Of a stretch of DNA of 39,040 nucleotides, positions 29,095 through 38,960 are shown piece by piece. The notes beneath the pieces were generated by a model. That model did not search any database, was not told the origin of the DNA, and saw only the letters and a program-made list of their open reading frames with translations. This DNA comes from an archaeon (GTDB taxonomy: Archaea > Asgardarchaeota > Hermodarchaeia > Hermodarchaeales > Hermodarchaeaceae): positions 1-39,040 of the forward strand of contig JABXGV010000140.1 of assembly GCA_016550485.1 (NCBI GenBank), read 5' to 3'. The first letter of the stretch is position 1. Every line of letters begins with the position of its first letter. The position numbers were made by a program, and so were the translations under genes.

Positions 29095-29176
29095 TAAATA
29101 CTTGATTTGTGGTTCAGGAACTACTTTAGTATAGTAGCGAGTAAGCAGTTCAGTACTTGATGGATGTGAATCAGGC

Positions 29177-29557
29177 TTGGTTAGTGGTCTAGAATTTGTA
29201 GAGGAGAAGGTTCAAGTTGGCAGGGCAAATATTGCTGTGGCAACTTGCAAGCTGGATAATGGGTTCCTAATCTTGGTGAGCGATGGGGAGTACCGTTTTG
29301 GTACGGTGGCAGTGGGTGTACCTACGCCCTTTGGAGAGATTTCGCCAACCGCGACCTCCTGTCTTGTTGGAACTCGGTTCCAAGCGGCGGTGAGGGCGAT
29401 GGCGGATATTGCGGCGCTGAAGCTGGGCGGCATCGTTTTTGTGAGCCTGTTCCTTTCAAAGGAGGGAGAAGCCTACGTCGGGTCAGTATTGGAGGCTGTG
29501 CGAAGGCTCATAGTCAAGAGGGGAGAAGCGACGGAGGCTTCAAAGGACCCTGAATGA
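29177..29557 (+). CDS. Hypothetical protein (126 aa)
   Basis: Complete ORF; GEISPTATSCLVGTRFQAAVRAMADIAALKLGGIVFVSLFL looks protein-like; TTG start; family not recognised. Confidence 0.6.
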   Translation: MVSGLEFVEEKVQVGRANIAVATCKLDNGFLILVSDGEYRFGTVAVGVPTPFGEISPTATSCLVGTRFQAAVRAMADIAALKLGGIVFVSLFLSKEGEAYVGSVLEAVRRLIVKRGEATEASKDPE

Positions 29558-29625
29558 GGATTTCGAATAAATTAAGAGAGAGTTGCACGCTTCGTTATGG
29601 TTAGCGACTTCATCGGGCTGATTTT

Positions 29626-30891
29626 ATGGGCTCTAAATCGTGGGGTATTATCAAAGACCCAATCCACGGGTACATCACAGTCTCGGAATTAGAGAAGAAT
29701 GTAATAGACACTAGGGTCATGCAACGGTTGCGGCGAATACGGCAGCTTGCAGGCTCTGAATTTGTGTATCCGGGCGCGAATCATACTCGTTTTGAGCACT
29801 CTTTGGGTGTCATGCACCTGGCAGGTGTCCTCGCGGGGCGAATCACATCTAGAGCTAAGGGCATCCAAGTTCTTCGACTTGCTGGGCTTCTACATGATGT
29901 AGGACATGGTCCGTTTTCACACACTTTCGAATCGCTCCTGGCTCGTCAGGGCCGCAACCATGAGGATCTCACAACTTGGCTTATTCAAGAAACAGAACTC
30001 GCAGACATCCTGAAGGATGGAGGCGTTAACCCAAAGGAAATGAGTTTGCAGGCGATAGGAAAACGGCACCAAACGAAGCACCCATACTTCAACCAAGTAA
30101 TCAGAAGCTCTATTGACGTAGATAAAATGGATTACATCGTGAGGGACTCTTTCCATACGGGGGCCGAATATGGAAATGTCGATATATTTCGTCTCCTTTA
30201 CACCATTGAAGTCTTCAAGGGAGACTTGGCAGTTAACGTAACTGCCCTTGCAGCGTTGGAATCCTTCTTGATTTCGAGGGTCCTCAGTTTTCGCTCCATT
30301 TACTTCCATCGCAGTAGCCGAGCGGTGCAGATAATGATCGCCGACGCGCTTGAATTGGCAGATGAAGAGCTTGGCCTCTCCACATTCAAGACGCCTGACG
30401 AGTATCTCGACATGGATGACTATGCAGTTTGGACTCATTTGAAGGAGTGCACGGCGTCGCGTCCACTGATTGAACGGTTAGAGCGGCGCGACTTCTTGTC
30501 GTGTGTTTACACCGTTGAAGCCATAGTTGACAAAACCCCCACACTTGATTTGTTCACAAAGGACATCGTCAGAAAGCAGTTTGAAGCAGAAATAGCTGCA
30601 AAGGCAAAAGTTGAACCTGAAACGGTCCGAATTGATTCACCACTCCTTCCCTCTCTTCCTTATCGCCATTCCTCAGCCATGGATCCCATGGAAATCCCTG
30701 GCTTTGCGTATATTAGGGGAACCAAGGTTCCTGTTCAGATATCAGATGTGTCTAGAGTCATCAATTCGCTAAAGGGATATCTGGATATCGTAAGAGTTTA
30801 TACATCATCACGACCTAACAAGGAAATCGTGGGGAAGGCAGCACAAGAGGTTCTAGGCGGGTCAACATATAGTGCTGGTATCTCGATGTAA
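29626..30891 (+). CDS. HD-domain phosphohydrolase (dNTPase/SAMHD1-like, COG1078 type)
   Basis: IKDPIHGYITVSELEKNVIDTRVMQRLRRIRQLAGSEFVYPGANHTRFEHSLGVMHLAG and LLHDVGHGPFSHTFE. Confidence 0.93.
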   Translation: MGSKSWGIIKDPIHGYITVSELEKNVIDTRVMQRLRRIRQLAGSEFVYPGANHTRFEHSLGVMHLAGVLAGRITSRAKGIQVLRLAGLLHDVGHGPFSHTFESLLARQGRNHEDLTTWLIQETELADILKDGGVNPKEMSLQAIGKRHQTKHPYFNQVIRSSIDVDKMDYIVRDSFHTGAEYGNVDIFRLLYTIEVFKGDLAVNVTALAALESFLISRVLSFRSIYFHRSSRAVQIMIADALELADEELGLSTFKTPDEYLDMDDYAVWTHLKECTASRPLIERLERRDFLSCVYTVEAIVDKTPTLDLFTKDIVRKQFEAEIAAKAKVEPETVRIDSPLLPSLPYRHSSAMDPMEIPGFAYIRGTKVPVQISDVSRVINSLKGYLDIVRVYTSSRPNKEIVGKAAQEVLGGSTYSAGISM

Positions 30892-30904
30892 ACATTGTAT
30901 CACG

Positions 30905-31954
30905 TTATATAAAGTCCGAAAGGCGCATTTGCAGTTTTGTACCCCTTCCAGGCTTGACAGTTTTTACTCCTAATTTCTCGAGAACCGCATAGAAGGTTGT
31001 TGTTTCCCCGTTGACGAGAAAGACTGCCTCAGGTTTTGCCTCCTCCACATAACGCAGTAGTTGTTGAAAGTCTGCATGGGCTGAGAGGACGAATGCCTTG
31101 TCAACGCTTTTCATTGGGAAGATTTGAGCCCAGCCTGTTGCTTTCGCACGAACAAAGCGATGACCCGCGGGGAAGAAGCGTCTGTTGAACCGTTGGGGTG
31201 AGATGTAAACGTAGTCTCCTTGCCTTATCAACTCCCGGCCTTCGACAGTATTGGCTGCCGTATACTCCAACGGAACACCGTGACGTACATAGACCTCATT
31301 TACCTTAGCTACAGTCGTGTCAACAACCACCGGTACGGTGAGATACATGTTGAGAATACGAAGTAGCTCCTGTGCCTTTCCTTTCGCATAGACTTGGAAG
31401 GCAGGGATTTTCTTCGATTTGAGTGAACAGCTTGTCCACTCAACTATTTCTGCACAAACTGACTCTCTTGGGGGGAATATCGCGTCGGGTCGTCCGTATG
31501 TTGCCTCGATGAGAAGGATGTCGCAAGGGATTGGCTGTGCGCCCTTTGTAATCAGCGTGGAACTGAGGTTCAAATCCCCCGTGTATACCAGCCGACGACC
31601 ATTCCATTCGACTTCGAATTGTGCGGCGCCTAGCATATGCCCTGCCGAATGAACATGGAGATCGACTCCTTCAGATAATCTGATTTTGCCACCCAGCTTG
31701 ACGGGCTGGGATTTCCGTGTTTGCCCCCCTAGAGCTTGATGGATATCGAGTGTGATTTGCGTCGCATACTTCTCGATTGAACTAGCAAATGCTGCAGTGT
31801 GATCAGAATGCGCATGCGAAACACACGCAACACTCTGTTGCGTGCTCACGTGCCTTGGGGGTTTGAGAGGATCAAACAAGATTCGCTGCACCCCAGCAAT
31901 AACGGCTATGTTCTTTGAACCTACAAGCTGGAAATCGGTAGCAAATCTCGACAC
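30905..31954 (-). CDS. Metallo-beta-lactamase/beta-CASP-like exonuclease family protein
   Basis: VSHAHSDHTAAF, HSAGHMLGAAQFEVEWNGRRLVYTGDL, FVLSAHADFQQLLRYVEE. Confidence 0.88.
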   Translation of the reverse strand: MSRFATDFQLVGSKNIAVIAGVQRILFDPLKPPRHVSTQQSVACVSHAHSDHTAAFASSIEKYATQITLDIHQALGGQTRKSQPVKLGGKIRLSEGVDLHVHSAGHMLGAAQFEVEWNGRRLVYTGDLNLSSTLITKGAQPIPCDILLIEATYGRPDAIFPPRESVCAEIVEWTSCSLKSKKIPAFQVYAKGKAQELLRILNMYLTVPVVVDTTVAKVNEVYVRHGVPLEYTAANTVEGRELIRQGDYVYISPQRFNRRFFPAGHRFVRAKATGWAQIFPMKSVDKAFVLSAHADFQQLLRYVEEAKPEAVFLVNGETTTFYAVLEKLGVKTVKPGRGTKLQMRLSDFI

Positions 31955-32111
31955 TGGTGGTTCCCCGTCAAGTAGAAGACTATCTACAACAAGGAAATAA
32001 TCAGCACTATAAAGCTTCTAGTAAGACAAACTCACCCAACACAGGCAGGGCGATAGGAAGCCACAGCTGACGTAGTGTCGATTGGGGCTTCTCTTAGTAT
32101 TCCAGCAATCC

Positions 32112-32303
32112 TCAAATTCCAAAAATCGAGAATAGCCCGAACTGAGCTAGTAGAACAAAGATAAGAAGAGCAATCGATAGGACAACAACACTGACCGGCC
32201 CGATCTTGACTCCTTCCGAGCTGTCAGCAAAGAACCGAATCAACCCGGCGCCTGCCGCTGGCATCGGCCCCTCTTGGCTTCGTCTTTTCCTTGATTTGGG
32301 CAT
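32112..32303 (-). CDS. Preprotein translocase Sec61beta/SecG subunit
   Basis: 63 aa: basic N-terminus, PMPAAGAGLIRFFADSSEGVKIGPVSVVVLSIALLIFVLLAQF. Confidence 0.9.
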   Translation of the reverse strand: MPKSRKRRSQEGPMPAAGAGLIRFFADSSEGVKIGPVSVVVLSIALLIFVLLAQFGLFSIFGI

Positions 32304-32418
32304 GGTAATGAACCTTCCTACTAAGGCTGCTCCTACGTTTACCGCAAGAGCTTTTAATGTTTTTCAATCCTACAACTCTGAAGTCCTGCAATATCGGTTT
32401 CACTAGGAGTAAAAGTAA

Positions 32419-33747
32419 ATGAAAACCTCTGAAGCTAGTGCCGCCTATAAACGCCTCTTTGAATTAATGGAGAAGCATCATGCCATGATGCATGAAGCTA
32501 TCCCGCTTATCGCGTCAGAGAATGTTCACTCTCCAGCTGTTAAAGAGGCGATGATTGTTGACTTTTCGGATCGATATGCTGAGGGTTGGCCGGGGGAAAG
32601 AGTTTATGCTGGCTGCAAATACATCGACCAAGTTGAGCTGCTGGCGAACGAGCTTACCGCGAAGCTATTTCGGGCAGAGTTCGCAGATACGCGGCCAATT
32701 AGCGGTGTCCTCGCTAACCTGAGTGTGCTCACTGCCTTTACTGAGCCAGGGGATCGGATGATGTGTTTGTCGATTCCCACGGGAGGGCATATCTCCTCTG
32801 CTAAGCATAAGCTCTGGGGAACAGCGGGTCGAGTACGGGGGCTCAAAATTCAGTACTTCAAGTATGACGAGCAGGAATTGAATATTGACATAGATGCCAC
32901 CCTGCGCAGAATCAGGCGATTGGAGAAAAGTGGAAAGCACATTGACATCTACATGCTTGGGGCATCAGTTTTTCCATTCCCTCATCCTGTTAAAGAAATT
33001 GCTGAAATCGCGGATGAATATGGCGCTTATGTAAACTTTGATGCAGCACATGTTGCTGGGCTGGTTGCCACCGATAACTTCCAGGATCCCCTGAGGGAAG
33101 GAGCCGATAGTGTGACTTTCAGCACCCACAAGACACTTCCTGGGCCGCAGGGAGGATGCATTGTATCTCACGCGAAGTTCGCTGACCGACTCAAACGCGG
33201 AGTATTTCCCGCGCTTCACTCAAACCATCACCTCCACCATATGGCTGCCAAGGGCGTTGTGATGGCGGAAATGCTCGCTTTTGGGAAGGAGTACGGAAAA
33301 CAAATTGTTGCAAATGCTCAGGCGCTGGGTCAGGCACTGTCTGAAGCAGGATTCAAGGTTCTCGCTGAACACAAAGGGTTTACAAAATCCCATGTTCTTC
33401 TCATCGAAGTGGCTGACACACCTTTACGAAATGGGCGCGCTGTGGAAGAGAAACTGGAAAAGGCAAACATCATCATTAACCGAAATCTATTGCCATGGGA
33501 CAAACGGATGGGGAGGGATTACGTTCGTCCTGGCGGAATAAGATTGGGTACAAGCGAAGTAACGCGGCTGGGCATGGGTAAAGACGAGATGTCTATTATC
33601 GCCCAATTCTTCAAACGCTTAGTGTTTGATGGTGAGGGACCATCGAAGGTAGCACGCGATGTTACAGAATTCCGCCAGAATTTCCAGAAAGTTCATTACG
33701 CCTTCGACACGGCACGTGATGCCTACGAATATGTGCGTCTTCGGTAG
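32419..33747 (+). CDS. glyA: Serine hydroxymethyltransferase
   Basis: IPLIASENVHSPAV, YAEGWPGERVYAGCKYID, DSVTFSTHKTLPGPQGG, RPGGIRLGTSEVTRLGM. Confidence 0.95.
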   Translation: MKTSEASAAYKRLFELMEKHHAMMHEAIPLIASENVHSPAVKEAMIVDFSDRYAEGWPGERVYAGCKYIDQVELLANELTAKLFRAEFADTRPISGVLANLSVLTAFTEPGDRMMCLSIPTGGHISSAKHKLWGTAGRVRGLKIQYFKYDEQELNIDIDATLRRIRRLEKSGKHIDIYMLGASVFPFPHPVKEIAEIADEYGAYVNFDAAHVAGLVATDNFQDPLREGADSVTFSTHKTLPGPQGGCIVSHAKFADRLKRGVFPALHSNHHLHHMAAKGVVMAEMLAFGKEYGKQIVANAQALGQALSEAGFKVLAEHKGFTKSHVLLIEVADTPLRNGRAVEEKLEKANIIINRNLLPWDKRMGRDYVRPGGIRLGTSEVTRLGMGKDEMSIIAQFFKRLVFDGEGPSKVARDVTEFRQNFQKVHYAFDTARDAYEYVRLR

Positions 33748-33755
33748 GAATTATT

Positions 33756-33769
33756 TTAAGGCGCCTTAA
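33756..33769. repeat. 14-bp perfect palindrome TTAAGGCGCCTTAA downstream of glyA
   Basis: Sequence equals its own reverse complement; intergenic between glyA stop and the CBS gene. Confidence 0.6.
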
Positions 33770-33835
33770 CTAGTCTTATCATATCGGATTTTTCTCTATC
33801 ATAGGAGTTTACAAGATTCACTCATCATCAATGTC

Positions 33836-34696
33836 TTGAGGCGAACCTGCTTGAAAGTAGAAGAAATCATGCAAACAGAATTTGTGCACTCGACGGTACC
33901 AGGCACACGGGCGACAGTTCTCCAGCTAATGGCCAAACACGGAACTAATACAATTCCTCTCCTAAAAAAGGGTTCAAAAGAGCTTGCAGGAATGGTTACA
34001 CGAGCAGATCTGATGAGTAAGGCAGAGGAGGAGCAACTAGCTTTGTTGATGAGGAGGGACCCACCAACCGTATCGCCATCAGATGAAGTAGAGGATGCTG
34101 CACGAATTTTCCTTGAACAAGGCCTCCGAAAAATACCAGTGGTTGATGGAAAACGGCGTCTAAAGGGAATGATAACTATTCACCAAATTATTAGGAAAGT
34201 TGTCAGCACCCAATACCCCAATGAGCTGATTTCACCTTTTGTCAAACGCCAAATTGTGTGCATTTGGGAAAACACACCCCTGCGAGCTACATACGCAGTG
34301 ATGAGATTAGCTGGTGCAGACATGCTACCAGTTCTTTCGAAAGAGGGAGATCTTGTCGGTGTGATATCTGTCGGCGACATAATGAATCTAGGCGAAATCG
34401 TAAACGAACGGAGACTCTCATCTATGAGTGCGGCCGGGGAAGGCACAGACTGGTCATGGGACGCGACGGCAGTCCTTCACATCGCTACAAAAGAACTGCA
34501 GTTACCCGATAAGATTGTTTCAGAAGTTATGATACGAGGGCCAATCACAACCTTCGAGAAGGCCACTATCGGAGAAGTCGTTAAGAGCATGCGGAGACAC
34601 AATATTAACCAGATGGTTGTGACGACCGCCAAGGGAGAGGTCTGCGGAATTATCAGAGATGCTGACTTGCTCCGTATATTCCAAAAAGCTGACTAG
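33836..34696 (+). CDS. Multi-CBS-domain protein
   Basis: Four CBS-like repeats: HGTNTIPLLKKGSKELAGMVTRADLM, GLRKIPVVDGKRRLKGMITIHQII, ADMLPVLSKEGDLVGVISVGDIM, INQMVVTTAKGEVCGIIRDADLL. Confidence 0.9.
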   Translation: MRRTCLKVEEIMQTEFVHSTVPGTRATVLQLMAKHGTNTIPLLKKGSKELAGMVTRADLMSKAEEEQLALLMRRDPPTVSPSDEVEDAARIFLEQGLRKIPVVDGKRRLKGMITIHQIIRKVVSTQYPNELISPFVKRQIVCIWENTPLRATYAVMRLAGADMLPVLSKEGDLVGVISVGDIMNLGEIVNERRLSSMSAAGEGTDWSWDATAVLHIATKELQLPDKIVSEVMIRGPITTFEKATIGEVVKSMRRHNINQMVVTTAKGEVCGIIRDADLLRIFQKAD

Positions 34697-37600
34697 GAGA
34701 GTTCGCTCCCCTGTTTTTCGGTGAAATCTCCTAACCTTGTTTGTTGTCGATCGGGTTCTTCGGAGGCGAAGAGCGAATCGATAGCGTCTTGAGCTAGTTC
34801 TAGGCGTTGGCGATAATACTTCGGGAGGTCGTACTCTTCCGCAATCCGGCGTGCTAAGCTGATGTACTTTGTGATTCCGCTCTTTGTGACGGTGAGAACA
34901 AGTTTGCCGCCACACTTGGTACACACACCAACTAAGGGAATGCGGCGAAACTTGGCATTACAACTCGTACACCTGAATTTCTGGGAGGTATATGCACGGA
35001 TATTACCGAAAATATCAGGAAGGAAATGGGACTTCAGCAACCGTGTCACCATATCCCTTACATCAACGGCGGCAATGCGTCTCCCTAAAGCCAACTGCCG
35101 ATCCACTTTCTCCTCCATCGTCTTCAATTTGGTATACAAAGTAACAGGGGGACCATAATTTGCGTCACGCGTAGGGTGAGAATAAAGAAAGCCTCTACAC
35201 TCAGCATCAGACCCCAGACGCTGCTCCACAATATCAAGAACATTCTCAACACCTCGAGGCTCAACAAAGAACTTAGCCCGCTCATAAAACTCCAAGGGAT
35301 AAATACCACCAACATCCATATTATGCGCCTCGTCATCAACCTCGGCAGGCGTAAGAGACACACTGAGCACTAATGGTGTATCCATCGTACCACCTCGCCG
35401 CGCAGGTAAAAACTCCCGGCTGAAATTAATCAACGCATCCAATGCCAGTAGTATCGAATCCTCGTCACCATCAGCGTTGCGGCGTTTTGCCGCGTGCCAG
35501 AAAGGGTGAGCGTAGCATACACGCAGGGGTGTGAAGCCAATGACACGGGCGATGATGCCCGCGGATGTATGGGGGGCGAGCCCTATTACTAGGTGACCTA
35601 GGATGTCTTCTGGCGATTTGAGCTTGTAGTAGGCATCTAGTTCGTACAAGTCTGTTAGCAGCTCGTCTATGAAGTGTGAGATACGGTAGAGATAGTTAGC
35701 GCAGTTTCTAGGGACGACGATGTCTTGTGGTTTAAGTTCGAGGATTTGGTCTTCTCGAGTTAGAGGCTTGCCCTGAATGTCTGCGTTGTAACCGAGTTCC
35801 AAGAGCTTATCGACAGTTACGTCGATTTCTTTGGGGGTGAAGTGCGTTAAGGGGGCGTCGGTCATATCAAAACGGATTGTGCCATCCTTGTAGACGTATA
35901 GGTCATGTCGGGCGCGTAGTACGGCTTTTTCGGGGATTTCAGAGATTTTGTGTTTGCTCATCAGTCCTTTAACGCCCTTTACTCTAGACGGGAGCCTAGC
36001 GCCGACAAGGCGGCGGACTCGCTGGAGCTGCTTTCTCAAGTTTAGTGTGGTTGGTCCGTAGGAGGTGGTCGGTTCTTGGCATTTGCTGCAAGTTGGTTCG
36101 GTTCTGAATTCCTGACATGTTGGGCACCAGCTTACACTAACGGTTTCGACCCCACAGGACATACAGGTCAAGAACATGTCAATTTCGCCACATTTGGGGC
36201 ATTTACGAAGTGTGGTTTCAACGTCTACTTTGCCTTTCTTTTCCGCCTTGATGATGTCTCGTGTGGGGCCACCAGCCATTCCCACGGGAAAGAGCCCGTG
36301 AACGGGTACTTTCATTTCTCGACGCTTTGCTTTCTCTGGACGCCCTATTCGCGCGCCAACAAAGAAGGTTCCTTTTTGTTTAATCGGGATGTACCAGTGT
36401 TTCTGGATGATGGACAAAGCATCACTTTTTTCATCTTCCACATTGACTATCGGGCACTGTTTCTCTCCAACGAACATTGAGTGTAGTATTGGGGCGGCTT
36501 CGTGGAATACCGCAGCCGCTTCTTCTTTTTCGAAGGGAATACAAAGCTCATCAAGAATTGCTTCAATTTCGGGGGTTAATTCGCCGATTAATCTGTTTAC
36601 ATGTGATTCATCGTGTTCTACGGTGAGACTCTGTACCCATCGCTGGAAGAAGATAAGTTGCTCATGAGTGATATCTTCCCAGAAATAGGTATAGCGAGGA
36701 TGAAGAGGAATGGAAAGGATAGATGAAATGGCTAGGGCTTGCCAGGGGTCAGGATACTGGTATAATGGATCTTGGAAAAGCTTAGTTAGTCGTTTAGGGT
36801 CAACCTTTTTTTCCAGCTCTTCCTTTTGGGATGGAGAAATCTCTAATAGCGCCCGTTTTACTTCTTGAATCCACCATTCTGGGCAATACCCAGCTGGCAC
36901 TAGAAGATGGTTATTCTCTCTGAACTCTCCGAACGCGATAAGGAGGTCGCCGAGAAATAGTATTCGTGCTAGCTTGCTTCTGAGATTTTTAGCCTCCGCA
37001 ACGCTATCCACTCTTTTAATGCTTCCATCATATAATTTCACAATCGGACCATGGATTGAATCAACAGGCATGGCAACCCCAGCTTTACCAGGCCTTTCGA
37101 CTATCAGTTGGGTTCCGCAGGCTACAAAGTTATCTAGAAGAACCATTGTTGCTGGATGAACGCCCAGAGCTGCGAGTCCTGTGTTTCTCGCCCTACCATA
37201 ACGAATCCTAAAACCGCCCTTCCTAGAAGGGTATGCAAGAACCGGGCGTCCCGCGATGATATCCTCGAGGAATTTATCATTTGGCTTGACCGTCTGTGAG
37301 GACTCTGTCTTTACGGATTTCTGAGGTGTGCGGCGCTCAATCCAATCCCAACCGGGTAATTTCAACCGTTTCACTTCTTTCGCCACTTTGTGGGCTTTGC
37401 CAAGGATACTGTCATTTAGAACTAGTATTGCACCTGTTCGGATGCGATTTGTCTCTACACCTGGTAAATCGCGATAGCCAGATACCTCCGCTTCAAGAGT
37501 GGGTTCTCCGGTTACTTCTACTGGAAGATTTTGGGCTGCAAGTCTGACTTCCTCGGAGGTAGAGGGGTATTGGAGGTGGCTTACTCTCTTGTAAAGCGCT

Positions 37601-38160
37601 ACCTCCTCAACGTATCGTTCTATGATATCCCGTGTGGGCTTGTATCGGTCTAGTCCAAGAACTCGTCTAACATCATCAGCAACGACAACTATTAGAGCAG
37701 CCTCAGTGCCTCCTGCTGCACGGATTGGTCCTGCAAAGTAAACAGCAAGATATTCGGAGCCATCTGAATTCTTCTTTATTTTTACTTGAGCTATTCCTTC
37801 GATGGGTCCTGCCGTGATTCCCTCTGTTAGGATTGCTAATGCTGTTCGGATGGCTTGGTCCAGAGCAACCTCGACATCCTGTACTTCATCAATAGCTTTG
37901 TGTACGATTTCACGAGCGACTTGGAAAGCGATTTCTTGCGGCGTCATTTCTTCAGCTAGCTCGCGTATCCGATTAGCCACCCCTGGAGGTCCAATTAACC
38001 CCTCAACGCGACCCGCAACATCATCTGCTGGACGTACTTCTACCTCCCTACATGGATCCAGTCCCTTTCTTCGCGCAGCTTGTGCTACTGCTTCAAGACG
38101 TCGTAGTTCATCTCGGAGATATGTCGAGTATTCACTATCAAAGTCCATTTCTAGTATCAC
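34693..38160 (-). CDS. polC: DNA polymerase II (PolD) large subunit DP2
   Basis: 1155 aa; YFAGPIRAAGGTEAALIVVVADDVRRVLGL, RYGRARNTGLAALGVHPATM, HPFWHAAKRRNADGDEDSILL, C-terminal zinc motif CTSCNAKFRRIPLVGVCTKCGGKL. Confidence 0.98.
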   Translation of the reverse strand: MILEMDFDSEYSTYLRDELRRLEAVAQAARRKGLDPCREVEVRPADDVAGRVEGLIGPPGVANRIRELAEEMTPQEIAFQVAREIVHKAIDEVQDVEVALDQAIRTALAILTEGITAGPIEGIAQVKIKKNSDGSEYLAVYFAGPIRAAGGTEAALIVVVADDVRRVLGLDRYKPTRDIIERYVEEVALYKRVSHLQYPSTSEEVRLAAQNLPVEVTGEPTLEAEVSGYRDLPGVETNRIRTGAILVLNDSILGKAHKVAKEVKRLKLPGWDWIERRTPQKSVKTESSQTVKPNDKFLEDIIAGRPVLAYPSRKGGFRIRYGRARNTGLAALGVHPATMVLLDNFVACGTQLIVERPGKAGVAMPVDSIHGPIVKLYDGSIKRVDSVAEAKNLRSKLARILFLGDLLIAFGEFRENNHLLVPAGYCPEWWIQEVKRALLEISPSQKEELEKKVDPKRLTKLFQDPLYQYPDPWQALAISSILSIPLHPRYTYFWEDITHEQLIFFQRWVQSLTVEHDESHVNRLIGELTPEIEAILDELCIPFEKEEAAAVFHEAAPILHSMFVGEKQCPIVNVEDEKSDALSIIQKHWYIPIKQKGTFFVGARIGRPEKAKRREMKVPVHGLFPVGMAGGPTRDIIKAEKKGKVDVETTLRKCPKCGEIDMFLTCMSCGVETVSVSWCPTCQEFRTEPTCSKCQEPTTSYGPTTLNLRKQLQRVRRLVGARLPSRVKGVKGLMSKHKISEIPEKAVLRARHDLYVYKDGTIRFDMTDAPLTHFTPKEIDVTVDKLLELGYNADIQGKPLTREDQILELKPQDIVVPRNCANYLYRISHFIDELLTDLYELDAYYKLKSPEDILGHLVIGLAPHTSAGIIARVIGFTPLRVCYAHPFWHAAKRRNADGDEDSILLALDALINFSREFLPARRGGTMDTPLVLSVSLTPAEVDDEAHNMDVGGIYPLEFYERAKFFVEPRGVENVLDIVEQRLGSDAECRGFLYSHPTRDANYGPPVTLYTKLKTMEEKVDRQLALGRRIAAVDVRDMVTRLLKSHFLPDIFGNIRAYTSQKFRCTSCNAKFRRIPLVGVCTKCGGKLVLTVTKSGITKYISLARRIAEEYDLPKYYRQRLELAQDAIDSLFASEEPDRQQTRLGDFTEKQGSELS

Positions 38161-38828
38161 ACAACTCCGAAAAGGGTGAATAAAACCTCTGACACCGCTA
38201 GTGCTATTCCAAGAACAACGGGGTTAAGGAGGTTGTCGTTAATCGAGAGTGCAACAATTTCTACTACAACAAGCATCACAGCAGCAATAAGTCCATAGAA
38301 CCACGGAATGCCTATGAAATATGATAGTAGGAGGAATGTAAGAAAGCCAAACACAAATCCGCCAATGGAGCCTTCAACTGTCCTATTGTCTCGTAGCCGG
38401 TGACGCCCAATCGACATTCCAATAATGGCAGCTGCTCCGTCTCCGATTGCTGAAACTAACACAGCGCTAACTGCCAGCCAGCCTGAGAGCATCCAATAGC
38501 AAGCGAGTCCGAATCGGAGAAGAAAAGACCCCCATAAGTAGAGTAGGAGTAGAGAGAATAGGGTTCCTACTGCGAAAAACACGTTAGCACCAAGTTTTGT
38601 TCGTTCAGCAGAACGCATGACTCGTTCAGTTACTCGCCGGAAAGGAAAGTAACCGTAGACTCGTACTCGAGAGAAATCAAATCCTAGGAAGAAGGCTAGA
38701 CAAATTCCTGCAAAGCCGATTGAGAGAAGAGGACCGCCAATCCAATTTACAATAGCCACTAGGCCCATTAACGAATGAAACAGCTTCCTATGAATTTCGG
38801 TTACAACCCTAGACGCTACCATATTCAC
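38157..38828 (-). CDS. Dolichol kinase-like / CTP-dependent lipid kinase (SEC59-type) membrane protein
   Basis: TEIHRKLFHSLMGLVAI.., AIGDGAAAIIGMSIGRHRLRDNRTVEGSIGGFVFGF.. Confidence 0.85.
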   Translation of the reverse strand: MNMVASRVVTEIHRKLFHSLMGLVAIVNWIGGPLLSIGFAGICLAFFLGFDFSRVRVYGYFPFRRVTERVMRSAERTKLGANVFFAVGTLFSLLLLYLWGSFLLRFGLACYWMLSGWLAVSAVLVSAIGDGAAAIIGMSIGRHRLRDNRTVEGSIGGFVFGFLTFLLLSYFIGIPWFYGLIAAVMLVVVEIVALSINDNLLNPVVLGIALAVSEVLFTLFGVV

Positions 38829-38960
38829 ATTCCTGATGGCTTAGGGACTTCTTAATTCTTTGCGCAGAAAGAGAAATTCCTTGAGCGACTCTAATAAAAT
38901 CTGCGAGCTTCAGAAAAGAATTTAAAGTCTGAGTCTTGTCAGATTGCCTAGCTCTGATTG

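Noticed and set aside
28330-35490. Chromosomal replication origin at a skew flip
   Set aside because: The negative-to-positive skew change is origin-like, but it occurs twice and fades within about 1 kb; no Orc1/Cdc6 gene or origin repeats seen. Kept only as an alternative explanation.
35400-35560. Intein at the DP2 NADGDED motif
   Set aside because: The motif is uninterrupted and the residue at the usual Cys position is Ala; no intein sequence present.
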